From: Deltaproteobacteria bacterium
Lineage (GTDB): Bacteria > Myxococcota_A > UBA9160 > UBA4427
Length of the DNA stretch: 64,000 nt
Assembly (NCBI GenBank): GCA_002691205.1
Contig: NZHD01000086.1
Coordinates: 4,651 to 68,650, forward strand
Reading direction: 5' to 3'
Below, piece by piece: positions 31,406-41,600 of this stretch. Under the pieces are notes generated by a model. That model made no database searches and was not told the origin of the DNA. It saw only the letters and a list, made by a program, of their open reading frames with translations. Within the stretch, counting starts at the first letter, position 1, and each line of letters opens with the position of its first letter. The translations under genes and the position numbers were made by a program.

Positions 31406-31476
31406 TCTAGACCCATGTGACCTTTCAGTGCAAAGAGGACTTCAGAATTTGCCCCAGGGCGGTTATTCTTCTGCCC

Positions 31477-32178
31477 ATGACTCGCGCCGACAAGGCGAAA
31501 AAAATTTTAAAAATCCTGAAGGACCTCTACCCCTCTCCTCCGGTGCCTCTTCAGCACGAAGATCCCTTTTCGTTGTTGGTGGCCGTTCTTTTGTCGGCTC
31601 AATGCACAGATGAAAGGGTGAATCAGGTCACACCGGGGCTCTTTCGTCAGGCAAGCACGCCTGAAGAGATGTCCAAATTGCCCGTCAGTCAAATTTTGGC
31701 TGAAATTCGTTCCTGCGGACTTGCGCCTTCCAAGGCAAAAAACATTAAGGCTTTATCGGAACTTCTTGTTGAGCGTCACGAGGGAAGGACACCGGAAAAC
31801 CTAGAGGCGCTTGAGGCCTTACCCGGGGTCGGGCATAAGACGGCGAGCGTGGTTATGGCGCAGGCATTCGGTCACGCGGCTTTCCCCGTGGACACGCATA
31901 TTCACCGTTTGGCCGCACGCTGGGGGTTGTCCCGGGGGACAACTGTCGAGCATACAGAAAGAGACTTGAAGAAAGTTTTTGATGAAGAGGAATGGTCGTG
32001 GCTTCATCTGGCCATCATTTATTTTGGTCGGGAGCATTGTCCGGCGCGCGGCCACGCTCTCGCTGATTGTCCCATCTGTGGTTGGGCGGCCACTCGGAAA
32101 CGGATGCGCGAAGAGGCCATGGCAGGCGGGGGCGGCCCGAGATCTCGGCCAAGCGAGTCGTCAAAGGCCAAACGTTGA
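31477..32178 (+). CDS. nth: Endonuclease III
   Basis: LLSAQCTDERVNQVTPGLF, LEALPGVGHKTASVVMAQAFG HhH, VDTHIHRLAARWGLS. Confidence 0.92.
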   Translation: MTRADKAKKILKILKDLYPSPPVPLQHEDPFSLLVAVLLSAQCTDERVNQVTPGLFRQASTPEEMSKLPVSQILAEIRSCGLAPSKAKNIKALSELLVERHEGRTPENLEALEALPGVGHKTASVVMAQAFGHAAFPVDTHIHRLAARWGLSRGTTVEHTERDLKKVFDEEEWSWLHLAIIYFGREHCPARGHALADCPICGWAATRKRMREEAMAGGGGPRSRPSESSKAKR

Positions 32179-32239
32179 AAATCAAGTTCCTCGAAGGATC
32201 GAAAGAGTTTTTTGGGGATGGTTCGGGCTTTGAGTGGTT

Positions 32240-33136
32240 CTAGGAACGGCGGATGAGGACGATTCTGTTAGCGAGACTGGCTTCAGGCAAGTCTTCCACC
32301 TTTTCAAGTTCGATGCGGTGACCGACCACTTGAACCAGATGTGTGCCTGCATCGGTCTCGACAAATCCCTTCGCTCTCAAAAGCCCCGGTTGAGAAAGTC
32401 TTGCTTCTAGCTTGCTTATGGAAATTCCGGCTTCAACAGACCAGATTTCAGTTTCGAAATGTTCGTGGCTGTGTGCGGGAGCGGAGGGTGCGGGGCCATT
32501 CCGGTCTAATTCTCCTAAGTCGGGTGGGAAGAGTAGATCGGGTGCCACTTGGCCCATCCGAGAGTTGACGATGGGCGCGTCGGGTTCGATGGCGCGTAGT
32601 CGAGTAAGAACTCCTTCGAGTTGGTCTGCGTTGACGAGGTCAACTTTGTTTAGGATGAGAAGGTCAGCGCTTGTGGCTTGGTCAGTGAAAGTGCCTTCAA
32701 GGTCACGCCCTTCGAGAAGTTGTTCGGCATTAACGACGACTACGGCCATATCATCGCCGACCCAATCACGGACCGGGTCACGCCAGAAGTTGAGTTGCGT
32801 ATCAAAGGGCAGGGCGGCCCCCGATGTCTCGACAATAATACGGTCGGGATTAATCTCGTCCTTGAGAGTCTGGAGGGTCTCTATGAGGTCATCTGCGAGT
32901 TCGCAGCACACGCAGCCTCCCTCGAGTTCGACGTAGGCTTTGCCGCCTTGGCCCAAAAGGGCACGGTCAATTCCTAATTCTCCCAGCTCATTGGAAATCA
33001 GAGCCACACGGATGCCGGTTCTGACGGCCTCATCCAGAAGGTTTCGAATAAGGGTGGTTTTGCCGCTGCCGAGAAATCCGGAAACGACGAGGGCTGGAAC
33101 CTTCGCGTTTGTCTTTACTTGGGTATCCTCAGTCAT
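32240..33136 (-). CDS. CobW/COG0523 family GTP-binding protein
   Basis: VSGFLGSGKTTLIRNLL, ELEGGCVCCELADDL (CxCC), NKVDL. Confidence 0.9.
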   Translation of the reverse strand: MTEDTQVKTNAKVPALVVSGFLGSGKTTLIRNLLDEAVRTGIRVALISNELGELGIDRALLGQGGKAYVELEGGCVCCELADDLIETLQTLKDEINPDRIIVETSGAALPFDTQLNFWRDPVRDWVGDDMAVVVVNAEQLLEGRDLEGTFTDQATSADLLILNKVDLVNADQLEGVLTRLRAIEPDAPIVNSRMGQVAPDLLFPPDLGELDRNGPAPSAPAHSHEHFETEIWSVEAGISISKLEARLSQPGLLRAKGFVETDAGTHLVQVVGHRIELEKVEDLPEASLANRIVLIRRS

Positions 33137-33193
33137 CGTGCTTGGTTAGATAGAACATTCGGGGCGGCAGATCGAATTTAAAGTGAGGAAAAC

Positions 33194-34561
33194 ATGTCAG
33201 AATACGATTATGACCTTTTCGTGATTGGCGCGGGTTCGGGAGGAGTCCGGGCAAGTCGACTCGCGGCTTCCTTCGGGGCGAAAGTCGCTGTGGCTGAGGA
33301 GCGTTTTCTGGGTGGAACATGCGTCAATGTCGGTTGTATTCCCAAGAAGTTGCTCGTTTACGCTTCCGCTTTTCGCGAGGAATTGAAAGAAGCTACGGAA
33401 GGGTACGGATGGTCGGTGGGGGAAGCTCAGTTTGATTGGGCGACCTTGATTGAGAATAAAAATCGAGAGATCGAGCGTTTGAATGGAGTCTATGCCCATC
33501 TACTTGACTCTTCCGGGGTAGAGACCATTGAAGGCCGAGCGGTGATCGAAGGACCAAACAGCGTGTCTGTTGCAGGCCGTCATTTCTCCGCTCGGCACAT
33601 CCTCGTGGCGACGGGGGGCCGTGCTTTCCGACCTCCTGAGATTGAGGGGATTGAGCACGCGATCACCTCGGACGAGGCTTTTTATCTAGAGGATCTGCCG
33701 AAAAGTATTTTGGTGATGGGCGGGGGCTATATCGCCGTCGAATTTGCCGGTATTTTTTCGGGTCTTGGAGTCGAGGTCTGCCAGCTGTATCGAGGCCCCC
33801 TCTTTTTACGCGGCTTTGATGATGACTTGCGGGCGCATCTGGCCGATGAAATTCGCGAGGCCGGTGTGAATTTGGTCTTTGATCGTGTGCCCACACAAAT
33901 TGAGCGCTGCTCAAACGGTGTGCGGGTCACACTTGATGATGGCCAGATTTTAGAAGCGGATTACCTATTGGCGGCGACGGGTCGCATTCCGTACAGCGCC
34001 GACCTCGGATTAGAAAAAGCCGGAGTGAAGGTGGCCTCCAACGGGGCGATCGAGGTGGACGAATATTCTCAGACCAATATTCCGAGCATCCACGCAATTG
34101 GCGACGTGACAGATCGGATGAATCTGACTCCCGTGGCGATTCATGAAGCCATTTGTTTAGCGAATACGCTCTTTGCCGATCGGCCTATGGCACCAAGCCA
34201 TGCGTGTGTGCCCGCGGCCGTGTTTAGCCAACCTCCTCTCGGTACGGTGGGATTGACGGAGGCAGAAGCTCGCGAGCAGGGCTTCAAGGTCGACATCTAT
34301 CGCTCGAGTTTTCGAGGGCTTAAGCAGACGCTGACATCTTCTCGTTCACGTACGTTGATGAAGTTGGTGGTGGATCAGGAGACCGACCGCGTGCTAGGGG
34401 CCCATATGGCTGGCCACGAAGCTGCAGAAATTATTCAGGGTTTGGCGGTGGCGGTGAAGGCTGGACTGACCAAGGGTCAATGGGATGCCACGTTGCCTAT
34501 CCATCCCACTTTGGCAGAGGAGTTCGTGACTTTACGCGAGCCGGTGGGACTGATTGATTGA
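33194..34561 (+). CDS. gorA: Glutathione-disulfide reductase
   Basis: LFVIGAGSGGVRASRLAAS, GGTCVNVGCIPKKLLVYAS, C-term HPTLAEEFVTLREP. Confidence 0.9.
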   Translation: MSEYDYDLFVIGAGSGGVRASRLAASFGAKVAVAEERFLGGTCVNVGCIPKKLLVYASAFREELKEATEGYGWSVGEAQFDWATLIENKNREIERLNGVYAHLLDSSGVETIEGRAVIEGPNSVSVAGRHFSARHILVATGGRAFRPPEIEGIEHAITSDEAFYLEDLPKSILVMGGGYIAVEFAGIFSGLGVEVCQLYRGPLFLRGFDDDLRAHLADEIREAGVNLVFDRVPTQIERCSNGVRVTLDDGQILEADYLLAATGRIPYSADLGLEKAGVKVASNGAIEVDEYSQTNIPSIHAIGDVTDRMNLTPVAIHEAICLANTLFADRPMAPSHACVPAAVFSQPPLGTVGLTEAEAREQGFKVDIYRSSFRGLKQTLTSSRSRTLMKLVVDQETDRVLGAHMAGHEAAEIIQGLAVAVKAGLTKGQWDATLPIHPTLAEEFVTLREPVGLID

Positions 34562-34580
34562 GTCGACTCGGACCAAGGGT

Positions 34581-35999
34581 ATGAACGCAAAAAAGGCAGG
34601 GCTCGCTGGAATCATTTTTGCCTGTTTGGCAATGGGGCTTGTAGCCGGAATCAGTAGCCCTTCCTATGCACAGCCGAGCGAATTGGACCCAAGCGCCGGA
34701 GAGCAAGAGACCGGCGGAGAGCTAGATCCACCGCCCGCTGAAGAAGATTACGACCCATGGGAGGGAATTGACCGAAGCGGCCGAATCCCTAAAGTGGAAC
34801 TCCCTTCAGACATCAAGCACCCTGAGCGCTGGAGGTATATTCCAGAAGGACGGATCAAGCCGGGGAACCCCTTTCAACGTTTTCTCGTGAGTAGCTTTAT
34901 TGCCCCGTATGCCTTTAGTAACGGGGATGTGGGTACGGGGTTTGGTATCGCCTTTACAGATATTGATTTCCGGCTGAAACGTCGTAGGGAGTTTGCCGGG
35001 ATCTCCGCTTCTTACACAACCAAGGGGCAACAGCGCTACAGCTTTAGCTGGCGGCGCATGCTCAAAACGAGAGATTTGCCGGACGGCGGCGTGATTCAGC
35101 AGGAGCGGAGCTGGGTCTTTTTAAAGGCTCAGTACAGCAAGACATTGACGCGTCGCTTTTTTGGTTATGGGCCAGACACTCTGGAGTCAAAAGAGAGCAG
35201 CTACCTCGATGAGGCGATTACAGTGTCTTTCGGTTTTTCTTCATCACTCCCCGAACCCTTTGATGACTTCGTTCTTGAGTTGGGCCTCAATATTGAATCT
35301 CATGAACTCGGGGCAGGGACCGTTGAAAACGTACCCACGACTCAGCAGGCCTTCCCAACGGTCTTTGACCCGGACCAAGATCGAGTTTTTGGATTGGTTC
35401 GGACAGAGTTGCGATGGGATACGCGAGATAGTCAGAGGAATCCCTATTCCGGTCAGTCTCTGGGTTTCAGCATCGACGCGCCTTTGGCTCAGGACGGAGG
35501 TGCGGTGGGTGCGGTCTTCAAAGTTTTCGGAAGTCAAATCTTTAAAGTGCCCGGTCTCTTTCATGACGATGGGGATGCGGATGAGGCTCACCCCCCCACG
35601 GACACACTGGCCTTCGGCGCATTTGCTCAGGGGAGTGCAGGCTCGATGCCTTTTTATCTTCTTCCCACGCTTGGTGGAACGCGTACGCTTCGGGGCTTTG
35701 TGGACGGTCGCTGGAGAGACCGAGCTGCGTGGCAGGCTGCGGCGGAGTATCGCTTCTGGGTGATTCCTCGCGGGATTCCAATTACTCGAAACATTCGAAT
35801 CGAAAGGCTCGGCCTCGCGCTTTTTTACGAAGTCGGTGCTGTTGCTTCAGATGTAGGCGCTATTTTTCATTCACGCGTGGCACAAAGTTATGGTTTTGGA
35901 TTTCGAGTTGGGCTCGAGCGCGCAGCAATTTTTCGTCTCGACCTCGGGTTCTCTGACGATGGTTTAAATTTTGCTGCGGGTTTTGGTCTGAGTTTTTAG
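34581..35999 (+). CDS. Omp85/BamA-like outer-membrane beta-barrel protein
   Basis: Signal peptide, GGTRTLRGFVDGRWRDR motif, C-terminal GFGLSF ending in aromatic residue. Confidence 0.8.
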   Translation: MNAKKAGLAGIIFACLAMGLVAGISSPSYAQPSELDPSAGEQETGGELDPPPAEEDYDPWEGIDRSGRIPKVELPSDIKHPERWRYIPEGRIKPGNPFQRFLVSSFIAPYAFSNGDVGTGFGIAFTDIDFRLKRRREFAGISASYTTKGQQRYSFSWRRMLKTRDLPDGGVIQQERSWVFLKAQYSKTLTRRFFGYGPDTLESKESSYLDEAITVSFGFSSSLPEPFDDFVLELGLNIESHELGAGTVENVPTTQQAFPTVFDPDQDRVFGLVRTELRWDTRDSQRNPYSGQSLGFSIDAPLAQDGGAVGAVFKVFGSQIFKVPGLFHDDGDADEAHPPTDTLAFGAFAQGSAGSMPFYLLPTLGGTRTLRGFVDGRWRDRAAWQAAAEYRFWVIPRGIPITRNIRIERLGLALFYEVGAVASDVGAIFHSRVAQSYGFGFRVGLERAAIFRLDLGFSDDGLNFAAGFGLSF

Positions 36000-36119
36000 C
36001 TGGGCTTGGGTCTCATTTTTCCACGTTCGCATAGGTCTGGTTTTTTGCTTTTTTGATTGGATAAGTGATTTGGCTTTTTTCGGAAGGCGGTAGACTCCGA
36101 GAGATAGAGGTGAAAATCA

Positions 36120-36704
36120 ATGCATCGGCGAGCGCTTCTCTCTTTACTTGATCGCTACGAAATCCTTCACTCAGATGAGTCCGAGTGCGTTTGTCGAATC
36201 CGAGCCTTAGTTGAACAGCAGACAGATTGCTTCGAGCGTGATTGTCTGCCTGGGCACATTACGGCGTCCGTTTGTATCGTCTCATCAGATCGAAGTCGTT
36301 GCCTGTTGACTCATCATCGGAAGCTGGATCGATGGCTGCAGTTGGGAGGTCACGCGGACGGAGATTCAAACGTGATGCGGGTAGCCGAGCGAGAGGCCCG
36401 AGAGGAGTCGGGACTGCATGACTTCACTTGGATTTGCGGAAGTGGCTCTTGGCTCGAGGGAGATGAGCCTCTTCCCTTGGATATAGATGTACATCAGATT
36501 CCCGCTCGTAAAGGCGAGGTGGAGCATGAGCATCATGACATTCGGTTCCTGCTCATTGCCGAGCCAGGCCAAGAGATTCAGATCAGCGATGAGTCGAACG
36601 ATTTGGCTTGGTTTTTGTTTGATGAACTTCCTGGGCTCGGCGCCGACGAGAGTTTGCTTCGCCTGGCGAGAAAGGCTCAAGCCTTAATGCATCCGAAGGC
36701 TTGA
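36120..36704 (+). CDS. NUDIX hydrolase
   Basis: GGHADGDSNVMRVAEREAREESGL Nudix box (GX5EX7REUXEEXGU). Confidence 0.9.
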   Translation: MHRRALLSLLDRYEILHSDESECVCRIRALVEQQTDCFERDCLPGHITASVCIVSSDRSRCLLTHHRKLDRWLQLGGHADGDSNVMRVAEREAREESGLHDFTWICGSGSWLEGDEPLPLDIDVHQIPARKGEVEHEHHDIRFLLIAEPGQEIQISDESNDLAWFLFDELPGLGADESLLRLARKAQALMHPKA

Positions 36705-36928
36705 GGGAGAAGTGACCGATCTAGGGCGAGGGGCAGAGGGAGAGGGTTCAGCTATTCGGAAAAAAATTACCCTCTGCCCAGAACCATCGGTCTCACACGT
36801 CCAGAGACTGCTTTAGGCGCCCGCTGCGTTACTCATTGGACCTTTAAAAGAGGTATGTATTTTGCATTCTTCTGAAGGGACGACTCAGATGGGGTCGTTT
36901 ATTGACCGCAGAGGAGGAGGTGGGAGGA

Positions 36929-37324
36929 ATGGCCATCCCGCCCAAAAGGGCCGCGAAAGGCAAAGTGGGTTGGGCAGGTTTTGTCCTGCTCGGGGTGGTC
37001 TGGTTGGGCTTGGCTGGCTTAGCTCAGGCGAATGAGTTGATTCGACCGCACACGACTCTTGAGGAGGCCCCCTCTTGGTATGAGGGGAACGATTTCGATT
37101 TGATCGATGACTCGCTTTGGCGTGTTCTTGCCGAAGGTCAGGATTCAAGCATGGCCTCATCCAGAAGCTTTTCCCCAGCAGTTTTTGAGTTTCCTCAGCA
37201 AGAGTTTTCGTTCACGCTGGTGGAATACAGCTCTCCGATTCGAGTGGTGGAGAATGAAATGCTTTTCCGCTTTGAAGCGCCAGGAGTAGGGCGCGCACTC
37301 GTATCTTGTGAATTTATTTTTTAG
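36929..37324 (+). CDS. Hypothetical exported protein
   Basis: Strong purine-rich RBS before ATG 36929; hydrophobic N-terminal signal ending AQAN. Confidence 0.5.
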   Translation: MAIPPKRAAKGKVGWAGFVLLGVVWLGLAGLAQANELIRPHTTLEEAPSWYEGNDFDLIDDSLWRVLAEGQDSSMASSRSFSPAVFEFPQQEFSFTLVEYSSPIRVVENEMLFRFEAPGVGRALVSCEFIF

Positions 37325-37425
37325 AGCCCTTTTCTTTGGACGGCCAATTCAGATCGACTCGGATTCCCCCGAGGGTCTGACTTGGTTTCGAGGGAGCGAG
37401 GCGCGCTTTAAATCATGGAAGCATC

Positions 37426-38763
37426 TTGCAAGCGGTCTTAGATCGCTATGGTTCGGAGATGGCCGAGATGGTACCTGACCTCCTCACTTTTATTGATCGT
37501 TCGCCGACTCCCTACCACGCGGTGGCCGAGGGCGTAGCTCGTCTTTCGGCAGCCGGTTTCGAGCCTGTCTCCGAGAGTGAATTGTGGGACTTTGGACCAG
37601 GCAAGTGCGGGTATGTGGTTCGGGGAGACGGAAGCCTGGCCGCTTTTCAAGTGGGCATGAATTCACCCGCGAGGGCTGGGTTCCGTATCCTGGGTGCCCA
37701 TACCGATTCTCCTAACTTGCGTCTCAAGCCAGATCCGGATGTCTCTGCCCATGGATATCGACAAATGGCGGTGGAGCCCTACGGCGGTGTTCTTCTTCAT
37801 ACTTGGCTTGATCGAGATCTCTCTTTGGCGGGCCGGGTGGTGGCTCAGACTGCAGATGGAATCCAGACTTTTTTAATCGATTTTGCTCGGCCCCTGTTGC
37901 GGATACCGAATCTGGCCATTCATCTTTTCCGAGAGATTCGTGAGAAGGGCGTCAAACTGGATCCTCAAAAGCACATGGTGCCCGTTGTGGGTCTTGAGGA
38001 AACGCCTCCGATTCGTGATCTATTAGCGACTGAGCTCAGAGCGCAGGGCATCGCCAAAGTGAGCCCCAAGCAACTGCTCTCTTTTGACCTCATGTTGTAC
38101 GACACCCAACCGAGTGGTGTCATCGGATCTCGCGGCGAGTTCATTTCGGCACCCCGCCTTGATAATTTAGCTTCCAGTCACGCGGTCTTGGCCTCTTTGA
38201 TTCGCGCCCAGACACAAGCCCCGGCTCCGTTTACTCGGGTGGTGGTTTTATACGATCACGAGGAGGTGGGGAGTCGCAGCGCTCAAGGCGCGGCCGGGAC
38301 TTTCTTGATCGATATGTTGGAACGCATTGCCTCTGGATATAAGGGGGGTGAGCCTCAGGCGATGGCAAGAGCAGCTTCTCAGTCCGAGATGATCTCGGTG
38401 GATATGGCGCACGCCGTTCATCCAAATTACGCGGATCGGCATGAGTCGGGTCATCATCCCATCGTGGGCCGGGGGCCCGTCATCAAGGTCAATGCAAATC
38501 AAAGCTATGCCACCGATGCGGAGACAGCCGGCGCCTTTAGTGCCCTTTGTCGAAGCCAGAATGTAGAACCCCAGCATTTTGTGACGCGGAGCGACTTGGC
38601 CTGCGGTTCCACTATCGGACCGATTACCGCGGCCCAGACCGGAATCCGAACCGTTGATGTGGGGAATCCCATGCTGGCTATGCACTCGTGCCGGGAGATG
38701 GCTGGCTCGGAGGACGTTGCCCCAATGATCGATGTTCTGACGGCTTTCTTCGCCGGCCCCTAG
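37426..38763 (+). CDS. M18 family aminopeptidase
   Basis: LGAHTDSPNLRLKP, VVLYDHEEVGSRSAQGA, TRSDLACGSTIGPI, VDVGNPMLAMHSCREM; the annotated start codon is uncertain. Confidence 0.92.
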   Translation: MQAVLDRYGSEMAEMVPDLLTFIDRSPTPYHAVAEGVARLSAAGFEPVSESELWDFGPGKCGYVVRGDGSLAAFQVGMNSPARAGFRILGAHTDSPNLRLKPDPDVSAHGYRQMAVEPYGGVLLHTWLDRDLSLAGRVVAQTADGIQTFLIDFARPLLRIPNLAIHLFREIREKGVKLDPQKHMVPVVGLEETPPIRDLLATELRAQGIAKVSPKQLLSFDLMLYDTQPSGVIGSRGEFISAPRLDNLASSHAVLASLIRAQTQAPAPFTRVVVLYDHEEVGSRSAQGAAGTFLIDMLERIASGYKGGEPQAMARAASQSEMISVDMAHAVHPNYADRHESGHHPIVGRGPVIKVNANQSYATDAETAGAFSALCRSQNVEPQHFVTRSDLACGSTIGPITAAQTGIRTVDVGNPMLAMHSCREMAGSEDVAPMIDVLTAFFAGP

Positions 38764-38840
38764 TCTTGGCGGCCTCTCGGCAGAGAGGCCCCCGGCTCTG
38801 TTCCTGACGCTCTTGGCTCGGCCTAAAGGACTCGTGGACC

Positions 38841-40490
38841 TTAAGCGGTGAGGATGGCTCGGCCGATGACTTTGAGTTCAAGAATCGGCTTCACGCCTTC
38901 AAAAATCGGCAGAACCGTTGCGTCCACGACGTACCGGCTGATGGGGTACTCCTCCGCGTAGCCCCAGCCACCGTGCATCAGTTGACCTTGTTGAGTTACA
39001 TCGACCGCCACATCGCAGGCGAGGAGTTTGGACTGCGCTGCGATGGTTGAAGCGGATCGTTCATCCTCATCAAACGCTTTTGCGGCCGCGTAGGTAATCG
39101 CTCGAGCTCCGGCCAGTTTGGCCTCCATCTTTCCAAGTGTGTACTGGGTCAGTTGGAATTCAGAAATGGGTCGATCGAATTGCTCACGGTCCACCACGTA
39201 CTTGGCGGTCTCCTCGAGGGCGGCTTGAGCCAAACCACAGGCTCGGCCTCCTGTCTGGAGTCGCCCGGCTGCGAATCCGGCCATCTGAAGATAGAAACCT
39301 CGCCCCTCGCCCTCGGGACCTCCAACCAGGTTTTCCGCCGGAACGAAAAAGTTCTCAAATTGGAGAGTGTAAGAGTGCATCCCCCGATATCCCGGCGTGG
39401 CATCCGCTTTGCCTGAAAGCTTGCCCCCGCCTGGCTGAATTTCTTCAAAGGCATGTTCAGTGGAAGAGGCTTTAGGCACGATGAAGAGAGAGAGCCCTCG
39501 GGCACCGCTGGCCGGATCGGAGTCCGTGCGGGCGAGGAGGGCCAAAACGTTTGCTCTTCCTGCGAAGGTACACCAAGCTTTCGGGCCGTTGATGACCCAG
39601 CCCTCTTGGCCATCGACCACTGCCTTCTCAGCCTTGCATTTCGCACCCGCCACATTGCTGCCAATGCCGGGTTCAGTGACCGAGATGCCCACCATCACTT
39701 CACCGGACGCCAACTTGGGAAGCCACTCTTGTTTCTGCTCTTCCGTCCCTCCTCCCATCAGTGCCTTGGTCAGAATTTCGGGGCGCGTAATTAAGGAGCC
39801 CGCGGCGGCCAAAGAGGCTCTGGAAAGTTCCTCGGTCGTGAGGATCATCGCGAGATTTCCCATCTCAACGCCCCCGTATTCCTCGGGGACGGACAATCCG
39901 AAAAAGCCTAGGTCGGCCATACTGGTAATGAAGCTCTCTGGAACGAGCTCGTCGTTGCGATGGATGTGCTCGGCGTGAGGAGCGACTTCGTTGAGTGCAA
40001 ACTCCCGAACCTGCCCGCGAACCTGCTCATGCATTTCATCCAGAGGGAATTCGTTGCTCCCCTGACGTTCAGCCACTTGGATGCCCACGTCTCGAAAAAG
40101 TGATTCGCTCGTCGTGCGGCGCAGGAGGCCGCGAATTTCGGCCGGAAAAGCGCTTTCCATGGCTTCGTCCCCGAGCCCAAGGTCGTCGATCACCTCAAAG
40201 AGCCGCCCGCGTAGGTCGGAGACCAGTTGTCCCATGGCGCCCACCGAGGTTAACTCCAAAGTGGCGTCGCTTCGCCCTTCGGCTCTGAGTTCGAGTACGG
40301 AGTTCAAAACTTCTCTGGCCGCGATCGCTTCGGTAGCCGCATACGCCAGTCTCTCGGTCACCACTTGATGATCGTCGATGAGTTTTCCGCCACCGGTCAG
40401 GGTTTGGCCCGCGGCGAGGGAGCGTTCGAGAAGGCCCTCGGCGGCTTCAAGCAGTGAAGTGGCATCATCAAGACTGGGGTGGGCGTTCAT
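38841..40490 (-). CDS. Long acyl-CoA dehydrogenase (methylsuccinyl-CoA dehydrogenase-like architecture)
   Basis: ACAD core (MVGISVTEPGIGSNVAG, MHGGWGYAEEYPISRYVVDA) preceded by ~150-aa helical N-terminal extension. Confidence 0.82.
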   Translation of the reverse strand: MNAHPSLDDATSLLEAAEGLLERSLAAGQTLTGGGKLIDDHQVVTERLAYAATEAIAAREVLNSVLELRAEGRSDATLELTSVGAMGQLVSDLRGRLFEVIDDLGLGDEAMESAFPAEIRGLLRRTTSESLFRDVGIQVAERQGSNEFPLDEMHEQVRGQVREFALNEVAPHAEHIHRNDELVPESFITSMADLGFFGLSVPEEYGGVEMGNLAMILTTEELSRASLAAAGSLITRPEILTKALMGGGTEEQKQEWLPKLASGEVMVGISVTEPGIGSNVAGAKCKAEKAVVDGQEGWVINGPKAWCTFAGRANVLALLARTDSDPASGARGLSLFIVPKASSTEHAFEEIQPGGGKLSGKADATPGYRGMHSYTLQFENFFVPAENLVGGPEGEGRGFYLQMAGFAAGRLQTGGRACGLAQAALEETAKYVVDREQFDRPISEFQLTQYTLGKMEAKLAGARAITYAAAKAFDEDERSASTIAAQSKLLACDVAVDVTQQGQLMHGGWGYAEEYPISRYVVDATVLPIFEGVKPILELKVIGRAILTA

Positions 40491-40715
40491 TGGACTATTT
40501 CCTTCATTTCAGTTGATCGTGCTGGTTTCTCTGATGGATAGACTGCCCTGCTTTTCACATGAAGCGTCACGAGGCCCTTTAAAAATAGGGCTCCGGTCCC
40601 ATTAGACCAGATCATTTTGTGAGGCCATCAAATCAAAATGAGAGCAGGCGGGCTTAAAATGGTCTCTAAGAGTAGCGCAAGGAAGTAAAATGCCCGTTTT
40701 CAGGAAGCATTTCCA

Positions 40716-41492
40716 CTATTTTGAAGCATCGAAGAGCTCTGCGATCTGCTCCACAAGTGCCGGGCTTCCGAAAATCAGATCCAGTTTCCCTCGAGCGCCC
40801 TTGCGGGTCACACAGGCGCCTCCGGCTTCGACGGCCAGGAGCTGGGTGGCGGCGGCATCCCAGGGGCTTAGGTCGCAGTCCACCATGGCATCGAGGGCTC
40901 CGTTTAAGACCATGGCATGTCCGAAAGCGTCGGTGTAGCCGCGAACGAGGGGAACGGTGTTGAGGAGTTGGTTCAGGACTGGGCGCCGGCCAGCCCATTC
41001 AAAACAGATGGGGTCGCCCACGGAGATCAGGGCGCGGTCCAGGCGTTCCGCTTGGGAGGTTTGGACAGGCTGCCCGTTGCGCGTGCAGCCCCCCCCTTGC
41101 CATCCCACGTAGCGTTCGTCGAGCGCGGGGAGATCAATCACCCCAACGCTTGGGGCGGACTGTTCCATGAGGGCGATGAGTGTTCCAAAGAGCGGCAGGC
41201 CCCGCGAGAATGAAATAGTGCCGTCAATGGGGTCGATGATCCATTGGGGCAGCCCATCTCTTGCTCCTTCTTCTTCACCATACTCTTCCCCGAGCACGCC
41301 GAAATCTGGATATGCCTGCCCGAGTACTTCGCGAATGGCGCGTTCGGCTGCGCGGTCAGCCTCGGTGACAGGAGTTCCATCGGCTTTAAACTCTACAGCC
41401 ACGTCTCTAAAACGGGGCAGAATCTCAGCACGGGCTCGATCACAGGCGCGTATTGCGGCCTGCGCTGCCTTTTCTCGCTCTTCGATATTCAT
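40716..41492 (-). CDS. Inositol monophosphatase-family phosphatase
   Basis: GVLGEEYGEEEG, WIIDPIDGTISFSRGLPLFG, DLSPWDAAATQLLAVEAGG. Confidence 0.9.
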   Translation of the reverse strand: MNIEEREKAAQAAIRACDRARAEILPRFRDVAVEFKADGTPVTEADRAAERAIREVLGQAYPDFGVLGEEYGEEEGARDGLPQWIIDPIDGTISFSRGLPLFGTLIALMEQSAPSVGVIDLPALDERYVGWQGGGCTRNGQPVQTSQAERLDRALISVGDPICFEWAGRRPVLNQLLNTVPLVRGYTDAFGHAMVLNGALDAMVDCDLSPWDAAATQLLAVEAGGACVTRKGARGKLDLIFGSPALVEQIAELFDASK

Positions 41493-41600
41493 GTCGGCAA
41501 GGTATCATCCCCGGTGCAAGACGCTTGCAGGGTGGACCGGTGTTTTTGGAGATCTTGTTTTTTTTTGATGGTTTTTCGCGGCGTCTATGGAGTTTTGCCT

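Noticed and set aside
38771-38790. GGCCTCT-CGGCAG-AGAGGCC hairpin between convergent genes
   Set aside because: Only 7 bp and no U-tract; not called as a terminator
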